DNA from: Croceitalea rosinachiae
Lineage (GTDB): Bacteria > Bacteroidota > Bacteroidia > Flavobacteriales > Flavobacteriaceae
Assembly: GCF_031846445.1 (NCBI RefSeq)
Contig: NZ_JAVRHR010000001.1
Location: 1,116,001 to 1,180,000, forward strand
Reading direction: 5' to 3'
DNA: 64,000 nucleotides
The position numbers were made by a program, and so were the translations under genes. The stretch's first letter is position 1; each line of letters opens with the position of its first letter. Of this stretch, positions 63,901 to 64,000 are shown one piece after another. Below the pieces are notes generated by a model. That model was not told the origin of the DNA, made no database searches, and worked only from the letters and a program-made list of their open reading frames with translations.

Positions 63901-64000
63901 CAAGTCCAAAATCATAAAGATTTTGTAGAATACGTTGCTTCATTTCACCAACGGCTTTATTGGTAAATGTAATGGCTAAAAGTTGTGCGTACTTTTGTGT
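60983..64000 (-). CDS. AddA-like UvrD helicase/nuclease, N-terminus outside the window
   Basis: The frame runs to the right edge (1005 codons) and is therefore 5'-truncated. An ATG at 63943 is internal, because LLAITFTNKA (UvrD motif Ia) continues upstream of it and the Walker A motif must lie beyond 64000. Visible motifs: II IDEFQDTSQMQW, III LLVGDVKQAIYRWRGGEA, V IMTIHKSKGLEFPFVIF, VI VLYVALTRAITGLF, and the C-terminal RecB-type nuclease VRPDRVIIKDKEVTIIDYKTG. It is the helicase-nuclease of an AddAB system for double-strand-break repair. It is followed by kbl 2 nt later. Confidence 0.9.
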   Translation of the reverse strand, partial: TQKYAQLLAITFTNKAVGEMKQRILQNLYDFGLVEAPSNSADLFEEIKAYFNLTSEELRKKAKVTLKELLHNYAYFEISTIDKFNHKIIRTFARDLKIAQNFEVELDIDLLLNQAVARVLNKAGTNKKLTDFLIDFALEKIDDNRSWNIAYDLNIIGKILFRENHVSHLKKLENKNIDDFIALKNLLKLRIKKKQNGIVKKAQKNLELISEADLEFQDFSGKYFPKFMETISRANFTVNFNAGWKQNFETNPLYNKSCPENIKAIIDELQPEFTTNFNTIKEGFQYLSFLSKAYKKIVPLTLINEISKELKSIQEEQNLLNISEFNSIISNEIKNQPVPFIYERLGEKYRHYFIDEFQDTSQMQWKNLIPLIGNALESEDELGQRGSLLLVGDVKQAIYRWRGGEATQFLNLSLENENPFVVHPSIENLDKNWRSHDEVINFNNHFFTFIAKKLENNLYQKLYQEGNQQLKNAKSGGYVSISFLDADRQQETHTHCMQTLENIQSVLSKGFDYKDICILVRNNNQGVLIADFLSQNEVPLVSAEALLLKNSPEVNFLIALLYFIEQPQHKEYRFLILEYLADNTSLKHDFIAGNIQELEKFLSNVYSFKVGVSKHLPLLDLLELAIQKFNLVPKSNAYVAYLLDEVFVFGKKESNSIFDFLQYWERKKDKLSIVAPQNLNAVCIMTIHKSKGLEFPFVIFPFAHNKIDDKLKSNDLWVPVPEEDFNGFDELLLKNSSELEDFSEEAKMAYIIESNNSVLDDFNVLYVALTRAITGLFIISSPPRKSSTDSKNMSYVSLLTNYLKYLGQWEDSKPHYSFGLLEQNKAVQKDKNLQFSIPYIYTTKSTARFNMVKSEFVFINPDQQEAINTGNLLHKALSLIYTKADIVPSINELLESGEVNQLEYSYLEKIAHEIVMHNQLKEYYANNLIVQNEIEILNPSGSLVRPDRVIIKDKEVTIIDYKTGQPYESHKNQLEDYAAVFTKMGYFVSDKILVYINKTVKPIFV

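Overview
The window reads as a chromosomal segment of a marine-type member of the Flavobacteriaceae (Bacteroidetes). The reasons are low GC, the SusC/SusD pair with an ECF sigma/FecR pair, lineage-specific families (DUF6090, DUF4199, DUF4202, DUF2652, DUF7009, all recalled from memory), few Shine-Dalgarno sequences, and a perfect Bacteroidetes-type promoter (TTG, 19 nt, TAnnTTTG) in front of an OmpA gene. No rRNA, CRISPR array, intact transposon, integrase or prophage was seen.

Layout. 1-20.3 kb is mostly housekeeping: a GH26-like secreted protein running off the left edge, a lipoprotein serine hydrolase, an AraC regulator, mscL, tdk-alr, rsmI with a 4Fe-4S-type uracil-DNA glycosylase, a Crp-like regulator, an OsmC/AhpD-like divergent pair, recJ, lpxH, a MATE pump and a universal stress protein. 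A tRNA-Ala(GGC) lies at 20.4 kb with a duplicated piece of its 3' end nearby. 21.5-30.1 kb is an ECF sigma - FecR - SusC - SusD locus followed by two secreted glycerophosphodiester phosphodiesterases. This looks like a self-signalling outer-membrane uptake system for a phosphodiester substrate. 30.1-32.9 kb is a looser region with a truncated DUF2652 gene.

33.1-52.7 kb is a complete nitrate/nitrite assimilation island. The leftward operon holds nirB, nirD, a DUF4202 gene, a NarX-like sensor kinase, a siroheme-synthase N-terminal type gene and a DUF7009 gene. The rightward genes are cobA (siroheme), a truncated haemoglobin, nrtA-nrtB and two ATPases, an outer-membrane barrel, a NarL-type response regulator, a nitrate reductase fused to its own FAD/NAD reductase and [2Fe-2S] domain, and a rubredoxin-tailed protein. 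Nitrate would cross the outer membrane (barrel), be imported by NrtABCD-like proteins, be reduced to nitrite by the fused reductase and to ammonium by NirBD with siroheme from CobA and the CysG-type enzyme. The globin may deal with NO. The strongest unannotated signal is a TACGTA motif. It is repeated with a 10-bp period upstream of nirB/cobA, nrtA and the nitrate reductase, and occurs once upstream of the globin. I read it as the operator of an island-wide regulator, possibly the NarL-like protein encoded inside the island.

52.7-64 kb holds a sugar nucleotidyltransferase/GHMP kinase pair, an SDR, and an AddAB-type recombination nuclease whose two subunits are separated by ompA and kbl. The AddA-like gene runs off the right edge.

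All family assignments come from motif reading without database searches. Start codons were chosen by reading the codon: several longer frames begin with GTG or TTG, and there I preferred the internal ATG.
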